A stretch of 64,000 bases of DNA from Skeletonema tropicum (taxonomy: Eukaryota > Bacillariophyta > Thalassiosirophyceae > Thalassiosirales > Thalassiosiraceae), in NCBI GenBank assembly GCA_037178625.1, contig CM074140.1, positions 2,356,001-2,420,000 of the forward strand, given 5' to 3'. The translations under genes were made by a program, and so were the position numbers. The notes under the pieces are model-generated. The model searched no databases, was not told where the DNA came from, and was given only the letters and a program-made list of their open reading frames with translations. Each line of letters starts with the position of its first letter. Position 1 is the first letter of the stretch. This document shows positions 1-12,000 of the stretch, in pieces.

Positions 1-66
1 AGCAAGCGTGAGATGCTGCTGTGGTCTAAGGCTTCTCACCGCTCACTTTGTTCTAACATCATCGAT

Positions 67-218
67 TGCAACAACGAGAGATCACGAGGCAGCACGCAGC
101 AATCGTAGCAGGTAGGAGTAGCAGGTAGTGCTAATCATCAAGTGCAACAACGAGAGATCACGAGGCAGCACGCAGCAATCGTAGCAGGTAGGAGTAGCAG
201 GTAGTGCTAATCATCAAG
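67..218. repeat. Two tandem copies of a 76 bp unit
   Basis: Positions 67-142 and 143-218 are the same 76 bp unit repeated head to tail, identical as far as I can read. The second copy ends four bases before the ATG of the cupin gene, so the duplication falls in its 5' leader or promoter. Confidence 0.9.
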
Positions 219-222
219 TGCT

Positions 223-816
223 ATGCCGACGTCTTCAACAACACTTCAAAGGCAGTGGGGCAAGGTGCAAAAGCTAGTGTGGCAAACATCATCGTCCACC
301 CCATTATTATTTGAAATCTTGCAAATTTACATGAAAGATGACGGCACCTACCCCAACAACGAGAACTACCCCACACTAATCTACAAGAATGCATTTCACG
401 GCAGCGAAACCGACGGTAGACAGCTGCTACTGTCCAACAAAAACGACTGGACAGAGCCATGGGTTTGGGGAATATTTTCGTTTCATCATTATCATACAAA
501 AGCGTGGGAGCTATTGCTTTGTGTCTGCGGCTCGGCGTCGATTCAACTCGGGGGTGATTCCGGGTCGACAGTCAAGATTGATAAGGGTGACTTGGTCTTG
601 ATTCCACCTGGGTTGGCTCATAAACAGCTGGAAGAGGAGGATGGATTTAGTTTACTGGGATCGTATCCAACGTTTGGATTTGATGGGAGGATTGATACGT
701 GCAGGGGCAAACCGACAGATGAAGAACGGAGAAGGATTCAAGCGTGTTATGTGCCCAAGACAGATCCGATATTTAACTTGAATATTGAAGAATTGTGTAG
801 CAGCTCAGTGGAATGA
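223..816 (+). CDS. YjlB-like single-domain cupin protein
   Basis: A 197-residue protein with one cupin domain at about residues 80-155. A GIFSFHHYHTKAWE stretch (about 83-96) supplies the His/His/Glu of cupin motif 1. KGDLVLIPPGLAHK (about 120-133) is motif 2 with the last metal-ligand His. The flanking pattern (NN..YPTLIYK upstream, W.EPWVWGI before the HHYH, a GSYPTF turn after motif 2) matches the bacterial YjlB family of uncharacterised cupins. That family is presumed to bind a divalent metal; its substrate is not known. There is no signal peptide or membrane segment, so it is probably cytosolic. The ATG at 223 is the first after a tandem 76 bp duplication. No intron is needed. An acidic, Ser-rich tail (after about 185) lies outside the family core. 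Confidence 0.8.
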   Translation: MPTSSTTLQRQWGKVQKLVWQTSSSTPLLFEILQIYMKDDGTYPNNENYPTLIYKNAFHGSETDGRQLLLSNKNDWTEPWVWGIFSFHHYHTKAWELLLCVCGSASIQLGGDSGSTVKIDKGDLVLIPPGLAHKQLEEEDGFSLLGSYPTFGFDGRIDTCRGKPTDEERRRIQACYVPKTDPIFNLNIEELCSSSVE

Positions 817-875
817 GAGTAACTTGACTTTGATGAGCAATATAGTTGATGAAAACTTGAGATGATCAATGAGCA

Positions 876-2852
876 ATGGACTACAATTTCAACACGAACA
901 ATATAGCGCTGTTTCGTCGCAACACGGTAAACTCGCACTACATCCCAGAGAGTGGCTATGGCCTCCTCCTAGTGGATGCTCGCAATGCTTTCAATGAACT
1001 CAATCGATACAACAACAACATGTTGTGGGAAGTATACCATCGATGCCCCCCACTCGCAAAGATAGCTTTCAACCGCTATCGACACCATAGCCTTTGCTTT
1101 ATGCGGAATGAAATGGGAGAAGACACTACCGTCATTGCGTGCAAGGAGGGCATCACGCAGGGGTGCTGCCTGTCTATGGTGTGCTATGGCATCGCCCTGA
1201 TGCCACTAGCGGAATGGTTAAGGGAAAACGTCCCCGGAGCTCTCCAACCTTGGTATGTTGATGATCTCGGCGGTGTCGGTACCGCACTCGATAACGCTAC
1301 TATGCTTCAGCTTCTCAAAGAAAAGGGGCCCTATGTTGGATACTATCCCGAACCAGATAAATCCCACTACATTTGTATGCCGCAAGATGAGGATGCTGCA
1401 CGAGCATCCTTTGAAGCGGCTGGCATCTCGGAACTGAATTATGGATGCCACCACCGATACCTTGGTGGAGTGTATGGTGATGCAGCTGAGAAGGAGGAGT
1501 GGGTCAAGAAGAAAGTGGAACAGTGGGTATATTGCGTGGAAGTCCTTGGCAAATGTGCCTACACACAACCCCACAGGCAGCCTATGCAGGTTTTGTACTG
1601 TCTCTTCAGAATGAATGGACATACTTATCGCGCATTGTGCCAAACGTGGGGCCCCTTCTTGCTCCGATTGAGGTTGCCATTAGAGAGAAATTTATCCCAC
1701 CTCTCTTTGGCATCTCCCCATCGGAATTATCTGGAGAGTTGCGACACCTGCTTTCCCTTAGTGTGAAACATGCAGGCTTAGCAATCCGGTTCCCTGTGGA
1801 ACAATCTGAGGATTGCTTCAAAACGTCGACAAGCGGTGGAACACCTGGTTGAAACGCTGGTCAATCGTCGGGAACTCTGCCCGAAAACCCACCAGTACTC
1901 AGCTATGATGGCTAAAATTGGATCGCAGGAAGCGAAGAAGCTTGATGCTGAGTGCCATCTCACCCAGTGGGGGAGAGAGAAACCAGGTGATAAGAGGAGG
2001 TTGGAACGGATCTGTGAGACTGGATGTTGGCTGACGGCTGTCCCAAACCGCCTCAATGGCACGATCCTATCGGCTGAAGAGTTTCGAGACAACTTACGTC
2101 TCCGGTACAACCTGAAGCCGTTGGATATGTCAGACCTATGCGATGGATGTGGTGCAAAAATGACGGTGGAACATGCTCTCCAATGCAAGGTGGGCGGTCT
2201 CGTCCATTGCCGCCACAATGATGTTACGAGAGAATTTGGCTCCTTGTGCAAGCAAGCCTTTACTCCCGGTGACGTTGAGTACGAACCCTTTATCTACACT
2301 ATTACTCAACGCACTGCTGCAGAGGCTGCTGCCGCAGCAGAGGCTGAAAATACCACGCAACAACACAACGCAACTGATGGGTCGACCCCAGTGACAACAA
2401 CGGAAGAGCGTGGAGATGTGATGGTCTCCCACTTCTGGAAGAGACAGCGTCGAACTGTCTTTGACACTCGCATCACCGACGCGGACTGCCGCTCCTACCG
2501 CAACAAGGCGCCTTCGGCTGTCTTGAGGCAACAAGAGAGGGAGAAAATCCGCAAGTACAAGGCAGCTTGTCTTGAACGACGTCGGGACTTCACCCCCCTC
2601 TGCTTCACGGCTGATGGAATGCCAGGTAGAGAGGCCTTGAATGCGATGCGTCAACTGGGTACACACTTAGTTGAAAAGTGGGAGCGTCAGCGTAGCCAGA
2701 TGATATTCTATGTGCGGGTACGCATGTCCCTTGCCCTAGTCCGGGCAAACTCCCTCCTGCTCAGAGGGAGTAGGGACAGGCACCACCGCATCCGGCGACT
2801 CATTGAGAACGGGCCGGGGATGTCCAACTGGCACACCTGGAGTGGGGAGTAA
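876..2852 (+). mobile_element. Degenerate non-LTR-type retroelement ORF: RT, CCHC finger, restriction-like endonuclease
   Basis: Reading from 876, a reverse transcriptase palm is visible: LLLVDARNAFNELNR (motif A), GITQGCCLSMVCYG (motif B) and WYVDDLGG (catalytic YVDD, motif C). The frame then shifts by one near 1560-1570, with PQAAYAGFVLSLQNEW read in another frame. It shifts back near 1827, and the original frame runs to a stop at 2852. The C-terminal part has CDGCGAKMTVEHALQC (C-x2-C-x7-H-x3-C, about 2147-2194) followed by RHNDV. Further on come FDTRITDAD and REKIRKYKAAC, compatible with a PD-(D/E)XK nuclease. The order RT, CCHC, R-H-N/D motif, endonuclease is that of R2/CRE-type elements with a restriction-like endonuclease. 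The two frameshifts mean this copy is inactive or mis-sequenced. No poly(A) tail or target duplication was identified. Confidence 0.75.
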
Positions 2853-3113
2853 TCCCCTCTCCCCCACCTCTGCGGTGGCAGAGGTTGAGTGAGGACTCTC
2901 CCTCTCACCTGTCGAGAGGCAGTAGAGAGTAGGAGGGAGGGGGAACATGCCATCACCTAGCACAGGTGACAAGAGGAGTGCGGACTTGCCACTGAACTAT
3001 GAGATACCTAGACTGCACTCCTCTTATTACCTAAAATGGGCAAGTTCAGACAATATTGAGGATGATAATGATGATATTGACGACGGTGGAAATCTATCTC
3101 TATCTCTCTTCTT
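2853..3113. other. 3' tail of the retroelement and junction with the array
   Basis: C/T- and G/A-rich sequence with short inverted segments (CACCTGT/ACAGGTG types near 2905-2975), then a transition into the diverged left edge of the 2.56 kb array at about 3114. I see no gene in it. Confidence 0.4.
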
Positions 3114-3497
3114 TTGAAAATTGAATTTGGAATGTCGACTTGGCTCGTCAAATTAGGATTCTAGGGGTCGAGTCCGATTTAGTTGAGTCGATTGACAAAA
3201 GATTGATATGTATTTGGCTTGACTTTGAAACTACAATACAACCAATCGATAGAGCGCAATGAGAATGACAGCTTTCCAAATCACTACTCATCGTCTTGAT
3301 TGGCCGAGTAGTAGAGAAGATCTGAAGGCCAACCAATACAATAGATAAAATGGAATAGAATAGAATTGGTGGTATCGTATGTAATGGTAATGCTCTAGAG
3401 AGAGAGAGAAAGTCATCATTAGATTGTCGCTCGCTACTTCATTACTCGTCTACAATATCTCCCACCACTACATCTAGCATCAAACAAACATCATACA

Positions 3498-4295
3498 TCA
3501 AACATTTGACAAATACGACAAATGTCCAGTATACCTCTGCTTCACCGCATCCGCAAAATCCACATCTCCATTCTTCACCAACAACTTGTACAACTTCTCC
3601 ACCTCCCCCTTGGTAAATTCAATTGGTTTCTTGTGCACATTCATATGCGGCATGGGCAAGTCCTTCCACCCTGTATAACTCAACACTTGATCCTTGAAGT
3701 GGGTATGATTGTTGAAACTTACCACATCAAAATGACGTGCTAACAATTCCATACCTCTTTGTACCTTCTCTTCCTTGGTAGCATAATACGGATTTCGACC
3801 TACAGGTCCATTGATATTATACAGTACAAAATCCAAAATGGTCGACCATTTGCCTGTACCAGCCGGAGATTCCAAATGATCCATCCATTCGTCCCTCGTT
3901 CCATTCTTATTCTTGATAATTTTATATAACGACATGGCATGGTTGAGTGGATCACGTAACATGATTGTATTGATCATTTGACACCCTTGCTGTTCGACTG
4001 TGGTTCGCCAATTGTACCATAGGTGTTCGGTGGAGTTGAGAGGGGGTTGGACTAGATGGTATTGACCAGTGCGCCATTCATTTGGAGCTAGGTTGGATAC
4101 GTGAGCGTCCATTCCCTTGATGAATGCTTCGTGAACACGCTGTTGATTTGGACGGAATTGGCCATCAGTTCCGACGGATTTGGCCCATTTTTGATAAAAG
4201 GTGTGATTGCCATTGATGGGGTTGTTGTATTTGCGTAACGAGAGGGCGGGGCGGGGGTGTGTTGCTGTACTCTTACTGCTGCTGCGATGTTCGAA
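3498..4295 (-). pseudogene. 5'-truncated sulfotransferase copy 1
   Basis: The open frame runs from a TGA at 4296-4298 down to the stop at 3498. The first in-frame ATG is at 4112, giving 204 residues. It matches the C-terminal half of the intact protein at 21450-22598, including the 3'-PSB motif RDPLNHAMSLY. Upstream of that ATG the frame still reads ...THPRP-ALSLR-KYNNP. That is the intact protein with the ~26 residues carrying the 5'-PSB loop (HIPSTGG) removed, preceded by a second deletion of similar size. Without the loop no PAPS-dependent transferase activity is expected. A TATG|GTAAGT donor-like site on the same strand (near 4421-4430) could splice a leader onto this frame, but I found no convincing partner exon. 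Confidence 0.85.
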
Positions 4296-4608
4296 TCATC
4301 AAACGCCCTCCACGCCGTATTGCTTGATCATCATAGCAATAGCGAGCATCCATGAGCTCAATCATTGCATTCACGGACATAGCATACACAAAATGAGATC
4401 TTCGCTTCATTGAGTTGGTCTACTTACCATATCTGCACTGATGGCATGGCGATGACGGTATGTTATTTGAGACGGGCATCTTGATTTGAGAATCCGGCAT
4501 TCACTTTTGAATTTTTGACCTTCACCTTCACCTTGCTTGAGCAGCTCACAATGATGATAACGGTCGTATCTTTCCTTCTAGTAGACCAATGACGGCGATA
4601 AGTGTCGT

Positions 4609-5857
4609 TTTGGAAAGCTTTCATCGAGCTCTATCGATTTGGCGTATAATCGACCTGATTGGGTGACTTTGGTGCAATCGATCAGGTCAAAAACGGGTCG
4701 AGAAGTCATCGACAGGGCCAGATCCGACTTTCCAGGCAGAATTAAGACAACCATTGGAATCGTCTTTTCAAGCCGAATAATAATCGATTAGTATCATCTT
4801 TATGCAACAAAATCGAACTGTATAAACGGTGCTCGGCCGACCGCCCACTAATAAAAAATAAAAAGCGACCACTTTAATGCGGCGGGCTATGCTCCAGACA
4901 GTTGGCACGACGCACGACGTATATCGATGTATATTATATTAATCAATAATAATCACAGCTCGGCCTCGCTACCGCTCACCCTCGCAAATACAGATAAGCA
5001 GAATGAGGAATGACGTCCAATATCATCACATGCACCATCACCGCACCATCACTATATTGACTCGCCGACCGATGAGTATAATATAACAATCAACCTTCAT
5101 TCCTCACACCAATCATCGTCCTCCTCCTCCAACCACAAGCAGCATCAACTGGTAGTACTTCTAACTCCAACTCCAACACCAGCAACTCCTCGTCGGCAAT
5201 GATGTTGCGCAGCGTGTGGTTGGAGGAGTTGCTTGTGGTGGAGTTGGAGGAGTTTGTGAATAATAAATACACAAGAGCCAACCACACCACAAGCAGCGCA
5301 ACATCATCATCTCCTCCAACCACAAGCAGAAGCAGTATCGATAGTATCGTCGGCATGAGGCTTGTTTGTGGCTTGTGGTTGGAGTCCTCTGAATCATAAA
5401 TACTACAATCAACCACAAGCCAAGCAACAACAATATGCCGAGCGTAGCCGAGGCCAGTTGGTGGAAACGCCGGTGCCTAGTGGTCGTTCTTCAGCGAAGC
5501 GTTTGGATGCGTCCGTGCCAACCTATCATTGATGGTGCCGATTGTCAGTGTATATTATTTTGGATTCAGTGGAAGTGTCTTGAGCGACTGCAGGCGGGAG
5601 CGAGGACGAGCTGCGTTTATTCTACTAATCGATAGAGCTTGAAATGACGATTCCAATGGTTGTCTTGTTGTTACTCTTCTCTTTTTGAAAATTCGATTCG
5701 ATTTGGAATGTGGCTTCGCTCGGGGCTCGACGTACTTACCATGTAGGGGTCGATTTAGTTTGAGTCGATTGACAAAAGATTGATATGTATTTGGCTTGAC
5801 TTTGAAACTACAATACAACCAATCGATAGAGCGCAATGAGAATGACAGCTTTCCAAA
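4609..5857. repeat. Diverged long inverted repeat inside each array unit (unit 1 shown)
   Basis: Left-arm pieces recur in order and inverted on the right: TTTGGAAAGCT (4609-4619) with AGCTTTCCAAA (5847-5857); GCTCTATCGAT (4628-4638) with ATCGATAGAGC (5822-5832); a 21 bp exact match at 4744-4764 with 5646-5666; and ATCGATTAGTA (4783-4793) with TACTAATCGAT (5623-5633). The arms enclose a ~0.9 kb core, so this may be an old fold-back or TIR element trapped in the unit. Because the array is periodic, every unit boundary holds such a pair. Confidence 0.65.
5199..5307. repeat. Hairpin-forming, CCAACCACAAGC-rich segment of the unit (unit 1 shown)
   Basis: ATGATGTTGCGC at 5199-5210 is inverted at 5296-5307. 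Between about 5120 and 5425, CCAACCACAAGC-like words and their complements (GCTTGTGGTTGG) alternate at least six times. The frames open here are low-complexity by-products of this repeat and I do not regard them as genes. Confidence 0.6.
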
Positions 5858-6080
5858 TCACTACTCATCGTCTTGATTGGCCGAGTAGTAGAGAAGATCT
5901 GAAGGCCAACCAATACAATAGATAAAATGGAATAGAATAGAATTGGTGGTATCGTATGTAATGGTAATGCTCTAGAGAGAGAGAGAAAGTCATCATTAGA
6001 TTGTCGCTCGCTACTTCATTACTCGTCTACAATATCTCCCACCACTACATCTAGCATCAAACAAATACAAACATCATACA

Positions 6081-6878
6081 TCAAACATTTGACAAATACG
6101 ACAAATGTCCAGTATACCTCTGCTTCACCGCATCCGCAAAATCCACATCTCCATTCTTCACCAACAACTTGTACAACTTCTCCACCTCCCCCTTGGTAAA
6201 TTCAATTGGTTTCTTGTGCACATTCATATGCGGCATGGGCAAGTCCTTCCACCCTGTATAACTCAACACTTGATCCTTGAAGTGGGTATGATTGTTGAAA
6301 CTTACCACATCAAAATGACGTGCTAACAATTCCATACCTCTTTGTACCTTCTCTTCCTTGGTAGCATAATACGGATTTCGACCTACAGGTCCATTGATAT
6401 TATACAGTACAAAATCCAAAATGGTCGACCATTTGCCTGTACCAGCCGGAGATTCCAAATGATCCATCCATTCGTCCCTCGTTCCATTCTTATTCTTGAT
6501 AATTTTATATAACGACATGGCATGGTTGAGTGGATCACGTAACATGATTGTATTGATCATTTGACACCCTTGCTGTTCGACTGTGGTTCGCCAATTGTAC
6601 CATAGGTGTTCGGTGGAGTTGAGAGGGGGTTGGACTAGATGGTATTGACCAGTGCGCCATTCATTTGGAGCTAGGTTGGATACGTGAGCGTCCATTCCCT
6701 TGATGAATGCTTCGTGAACACGCTGTTGATTTGGACGGAATTGGCCATCAGTTCCGACGGATTTGGCCCATTTTTGATAAAAGGTGTGATTGCCATTGAT
6801 GGGGTTGTTGTATTTGCGTAACGAGAGGGCGGGGCGGGGGTGTGTTGCTGTACTCTTACTGCTGCTGCGATGTTCGAA
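6081..6878 (-). pseudogene. 5'-truncated sulfotransferase copy 2
   Basis: Same structure as copy 1, with an in-frame ATG at 6695. It is distinguished by the longest insertion in the spacer just past the stop (6061-6085, an extra ATACAAACATCAT-like stretch). It lacks the 11 bp insertion near the other end of the unit. Confidence 0.85.
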
Positions 6879-8639
6879 TCATCAAACGCCCTCCACGCCG
6901 TATTGCTTGATCATCATAGCAATAGCGAGCATCCATGAGCTCAATCATTGCATTCACGGACATAGCATACACAAAATGAGATCTTCGCTTCATTGAGTTG
7001 GTCTACTTACCATATCTGCACTGATGGCATGGCGATGACGGTATGTTATTTGAGACGGGCATCTTGATTTGAGAATCCGGCATTCACTTTTGAATTTTTG
7101 ACCTTCACCTTCACCTTGCTTGAGCAGCTCACAATGATGATAACGGTCGTATCTTTCCTTCTAGTAGACCAATGACGGCGATAAGTGTCGTTTTGGAAAG
7201 CTTTCATCGAGCTCTATCGATTTGGCGTATAATCGACCTGATTGGGTGACTTTGGTGCAATCGATCAGGTCAAAAACGGGTCGAGAAGTCATCGACAGGG
7301 CCAGATCCGACTTTCCAGGCAGAATTAAGACAACCATTGGAATCGTCTTTTCAAGCCGAATAATAATCGATTAGTATCATCTTTATGCAACAAAATCGAA
7401 CTGTATAAACGGTGCTCGGCCGACCGCCCACTAATAAAAAATAAAAAGCGACCACTTTAATGCGGCGGGCTATGCTCCAGACAGTTGGCACGACGCACGA
7501 CGTATATCGATGTATATTATATTAATCAATAATAATCACAGCTCGGCCTCGCTACCGCTCACCCTCGCAAATACAGATAAGCAGAATGAGGAATGACGTC
7601 CAATATCATCACATGCACCATCACTATATTGACTCGCCGACCGATGAGTATAATATAACAATCAACCTTCATTCCTCACACCAATCATCGTCCTCCTCCT
7701 CCAACCACAAGCAGCATCAACTGGTAGTACTTCTAACTCCAACTCCAACACCAGCAACTCCTCGTCGGCAATGATGTTGCGCAGCGTGTGGTTGGAGGAG
7801 TTGCTTGTGGTGGAGTTGGAGGAGTTTGTGAATAATAAATACACAAGAGCCAACCACACCACAAGCAGCGCAACATCATCATCTCCTCCAACCACAAGCA
7901 GAAGCAGTATCGATAGTATCGTCGGCATGAGGCTTGTTTGTGGCTTGTGGTTGGAGTCCTCTGAATCATAAATACTACAATCAACCACAAGCCAAGCAAC
8001 AACAATATGCCGAGCGTAGCCGAGGCCAGTTGGTGGAAACGCCGGTGCCTAGTGGTCGTTCTTCAGCGAAGCGTTTGGATGCGTCCGTGCCAACCTATCA
8101 TTGATGGTGCCGATTGTCAGTGTATATTATTTTGGATTCAGTGGAAGTGTCTTGAGCGACTGCAGGCGGGAGCGAGGACGAGCTGCGTTTATTCTACTAA
8201 TCGATAGAGCTTGAAATGACGATTCCAATGGTTGTCTTGTTGTTACTCTTCTCTTTTTGAAAATTCGATTCGATTTGGAATGTGGCTTCGCTCGGGGCTC
8301 GACGTACTTACCATGTAGGGGTCGATTTAGTTTGAGTCGATTGACAAAAGATTGATATGTATTTGGCTTGACTTTGAAACTACAATACAACCAATCGATA
8401 GAGCGCAATGAGAATGACAGCTTTCCAAATCACTACTCATCGTCTTGATTGGCCGAGTAGTAGAGAAGATCTGAAGGCCAACCAATACAATAGATAAAAT
8501 GGAATAGAATAGAATTGGTGGTATCGTATGTAATGGTAATGCTCTAGAGAGAGAGAGAAAGTCATCATTAGATTGTCGCTCGCTACTTCATTACTCGTCT
8601 ACAATATCTCCCACCACTACATCTAGCATCAAACAAACA

Positions 8640-9437
8640 TCAAACATTTGACAAATACGACAAATGTCCAGTATACCTCTGCTTCACCGCATCCGCAAAA
8701 TCCACATCTCCATTCTTCACCAACAACTTGTACAACTTCTCCACCTCCCCCTTGGTAAATTCAATTGGTTTCTTGTGCACATTCATATGCGGCATGGGCA
8801 AGTCCTTCCACCCTGTATAACTCAACACTTGATCCTTGAAGTGGGTATGATTGTTGAAACTTACCACATCAAAATGACGTGCTAACAATTCCATACCTCT
8901 TTGTACCTTCTCTTCCTTGGTAGCATAATACGGATTTCGACCTACAGGTCCATTGATATTATACAGTACAAAATCCAAAATGGTCGACCATTTGCCTGTA
9001 CCAGCCGGAGATTCCAAATGATCCATCCATTCGTCCCTCGTTCCATTCTTATTCTTGATAATTTTATATAACGACATGGCATGGTTGAGTGGATCACGTA
9101 ACATGATTGTATTGATCATTTGACACCCTTGCTGTTCGACTGTGGTTCGCCAATTGTACCATAGGTGTTCGGTGGAGTTGAGAGGGGGTTGGACTAGATG
9201 GTATTGACCAGTGCGCCATTCATTTGGAGCTAGGTTGGATACGTGAGCGTCCATTCCCTTGATGAATGCTTCGTGAACACGCTGTTGATTTGGACGGAAT
9301 TGGCCATCAGTTCCGACGGATTTGGCCCATTTTTGATAAAAGGTGTGATTGCCATTGATGGGGTTGTTGTATTTGCGTAACGAGAGGGCGGGGCGGGGGT
9401 GTGTTGCTGTACTCTTACTGCTGCTGCGATGTTCGAA
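8640..9437 (-). pseudogene. 5'-truncated sulfotransferase copy 3
   Basis: In-frame ATG at 9254. This is the shortest spacer form, shared with copies 5, 6 and 7 and with the intact gene. No difference from those copies was seen in the coding part. Confidence 0.85.
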
Positions 9438-11187
9438 TCATCAAACGCCCTCCACGCCGTATTGCTTGATCATCATAGCAATAGCGAGCATCCATGAGCT
9501 CAATCATTGCATTCACGGACATAGCATACACAAAATGAGATCTTCGCTTCATTGAGTTGGTCTACTTACCATATCTGCACTGATGGCATGGCGATGACGG
9601 TATGTTATTTGAGACGGGCATCTTGATTTGAGAATCCGGCATTCACTTTTGAATTTTTGACCTTCACCTTCACCTTGCTTGAGCAGCTCACAATGATGAT
9701 AACGGTCGTATCTTTCCTTCTAGTAGACCAATGACGGCGATAAGTGTCGTTTTGGAAAGCTTTCATCGAGCTCTATCGATTTGGCGTATAATCGACCTGA
9801 TTGGGTGACTTTGGTGCAATCGATCAGGTCAAAAACGGGTCGAGAAGTCATCGACAGGGCCAGATCCGACTTTCCAGGCAGAATTAAGACAACCATTGGA
9901 ATCGTCTTTTCAAGCCGAATAATAATCGATTAGTATCATCTTTATGCAACAAAATCGAACTGTATAAACGGTGCTCGGCCGACCGCCCACTAATAAAAAA
10001 TAAAAAGCGACCACTTTAATGCGGCGGGCTATGCTCCAGACAGTTGGCACGACGCACGACGTATATCGATGTATATTATATTAATCAATAATAATCACAG
10101 CTCGGCCTCGCTACCGCTCACCCTCGCAAATACAGATAAGCAGAATGAGGAATGACGTCCAATATCATCACATGCACCATCACTATATTGACTCGCCGAC
10201 CGATGAGTATAATATAACAATCAACCTTCATTCCTCACACCAATCATCGTCCTCCTCCTCCAACCACAAGCAGCATCAACTGGTAGTACTTCTAACTCCA
10301 ACTCCAACACCAGCAACTCCTCGTCGGCAATGATGTTGCGCAGCGTGTGGTTGGAGGAGTTGCTTGTGGTGGAGTTGGAGGAGTTTGTGAATAATAAATA
10401 CACAAGAGCCAACCACACCACAAGCAGCGCAACATCATCATCTCCTCCAACCACAAGCAGAAGCAGTATCGATAGTATCGTCGGCATGAGGCTTGTTTGT
10501 GGCTTGTGGTTGGAGTCCTCTGAATCATAAATACTACAATCAACCACAAGCCAAGCAACAACAATATGCCGAGCGTAGCCGAGGCCAGTTGGTGGAAACG
10601 CCGGTGCCTAGTGGTCGTTCTTCAGCGAAGCGTTTGGATGCGTCCGTGCCAACCTATCATTGATGGTGCCGATTGTCAGTGTATATTATTTTGGATTCAG
10701 TGGAAGTGTCTTGAGCGACTGCAGGCGGGAGCGAGGACGAGCTGCGTTTATTCTACTAATCGATAGAGCTTGAAATGACGATTCCAATGGTTGTCTTGTT
10801 GTTACTCTTCTCTTTTTGAAAATTCGATTCGATTTGGAATGTGGCTTCGCTCGGGGCTCGACGTACTTACCATGTAGGGGTCGATTTAGTTTGAGTCGAT
10901 TGACAAAAGATTGATATGTATTTGGCTTGACTTTGAAACTACAATACAACCAATCGATAGAGCGCAATGAGAATGACAGCTTTCCAAATCACTACTCATC
11001 GTCTTGATTGGCCGAGTAGTAGAGAAGATCTGAAGGCCAACCAATACAATAGATAAAATGGAATAGAATAGAATTGGTGGTATCGTATGTAATGGTAATG
11101 CTCTAGAGAGAGAGAGAAAGTCATCATTAGATTGTCGCTCGCTACTTCATTACTCGTCTACAATATCTCCCACCACTACATCTAGCA

Positions 11188-12000
11188 TCAAACAAACATC
11201 ATACAAACATTTGACAAATACGACAAATGTCCAGTATACCTCTGCTTCACCGCATCCGCAAAATCCACATCTCCATTCTTCACCAACAACTTGTACAACT
11301 TCTCCACCTCCCCCTTGGTAAATTCAATTGGTTTCTTGTGCACATTCATATGCGGCATGGGCAAGTCCTTCCACCCTGTATAACTCAACACTTGATCCTT
11401 GAAGTGGGTATGATTGTTGAAACTTACCACATCAAAATGACGTGCTAACAATTCCATACCTCTTTGTACCTTCTCTTCCTTGGTAGCATAATACGGATTT
11501 CGACCTACAGGTCCATTGATATTATACAGTACAAAATCCAAAATGGTCGACCATTTGCCTGTACCAGCCGGAGATTCCAAATGATCCATCCATTCGTCCC
11601 TCGTTCCATTCTTATTCTTGATAATTTTATATAACGACATGGCATGGTTGAGTGGATCACGTAACATGATTGTATTGATCATTTGACACCCTTGCTGTTC
11701 GACTGTGGTTCGCCAATTGTACCATAGGTGTTCGGTGGAGTTGAGAGGGGGTTGGACTAGATGGTATTGACCAGTGCGCCATTCATTTGGAGCTAGGTTG
11801 GATACGTGAGCGTCCATTCCCTTGATGAATGCTTCGTGAACACGCTGTTGATTTGGACGGAATTGGCCATCAGTTCCGACGGATTTGGCCCATTTTTGAT
11901 AAAAGGTGTGATTGCCATTGATGGGGTTGTTGTATTTGCGTAACGAGAGGGCGGGGCGGGGGTGTGTTGCTGTACTCTTACTGCTGCTGCGATGTTCGAA
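11188..12000 (-). pseudogene. 5'-truncated sulfotransferase copy 4, stop codon displaced
   Basis: In-frame ATG at 11817. A 4 bp difference in the spacer (near 11203-11210) destroys the usual TGA, so the frame reads five more residues (CMMFV) and gives 209 instead of 204 from the ATG. The unit also has the 11 bp insertion at about 12743 that it shares only with unit 1. Confidence 0.85.

Noticed and set aside
4421..4430. ATG|GTAAGT as proof of a spliced leader exon for the truncated copies
   Set aside because: No acceptor giving a sensible exon was found, so it is kept only as a finding to test.
5090..5433. Several overlapping 66-108 codon frames repeated in every array unit
   Set aside because: They arise from the CCAACCACAAGC inverted repeats, are low complexity, overlap on both strands and show no motif.
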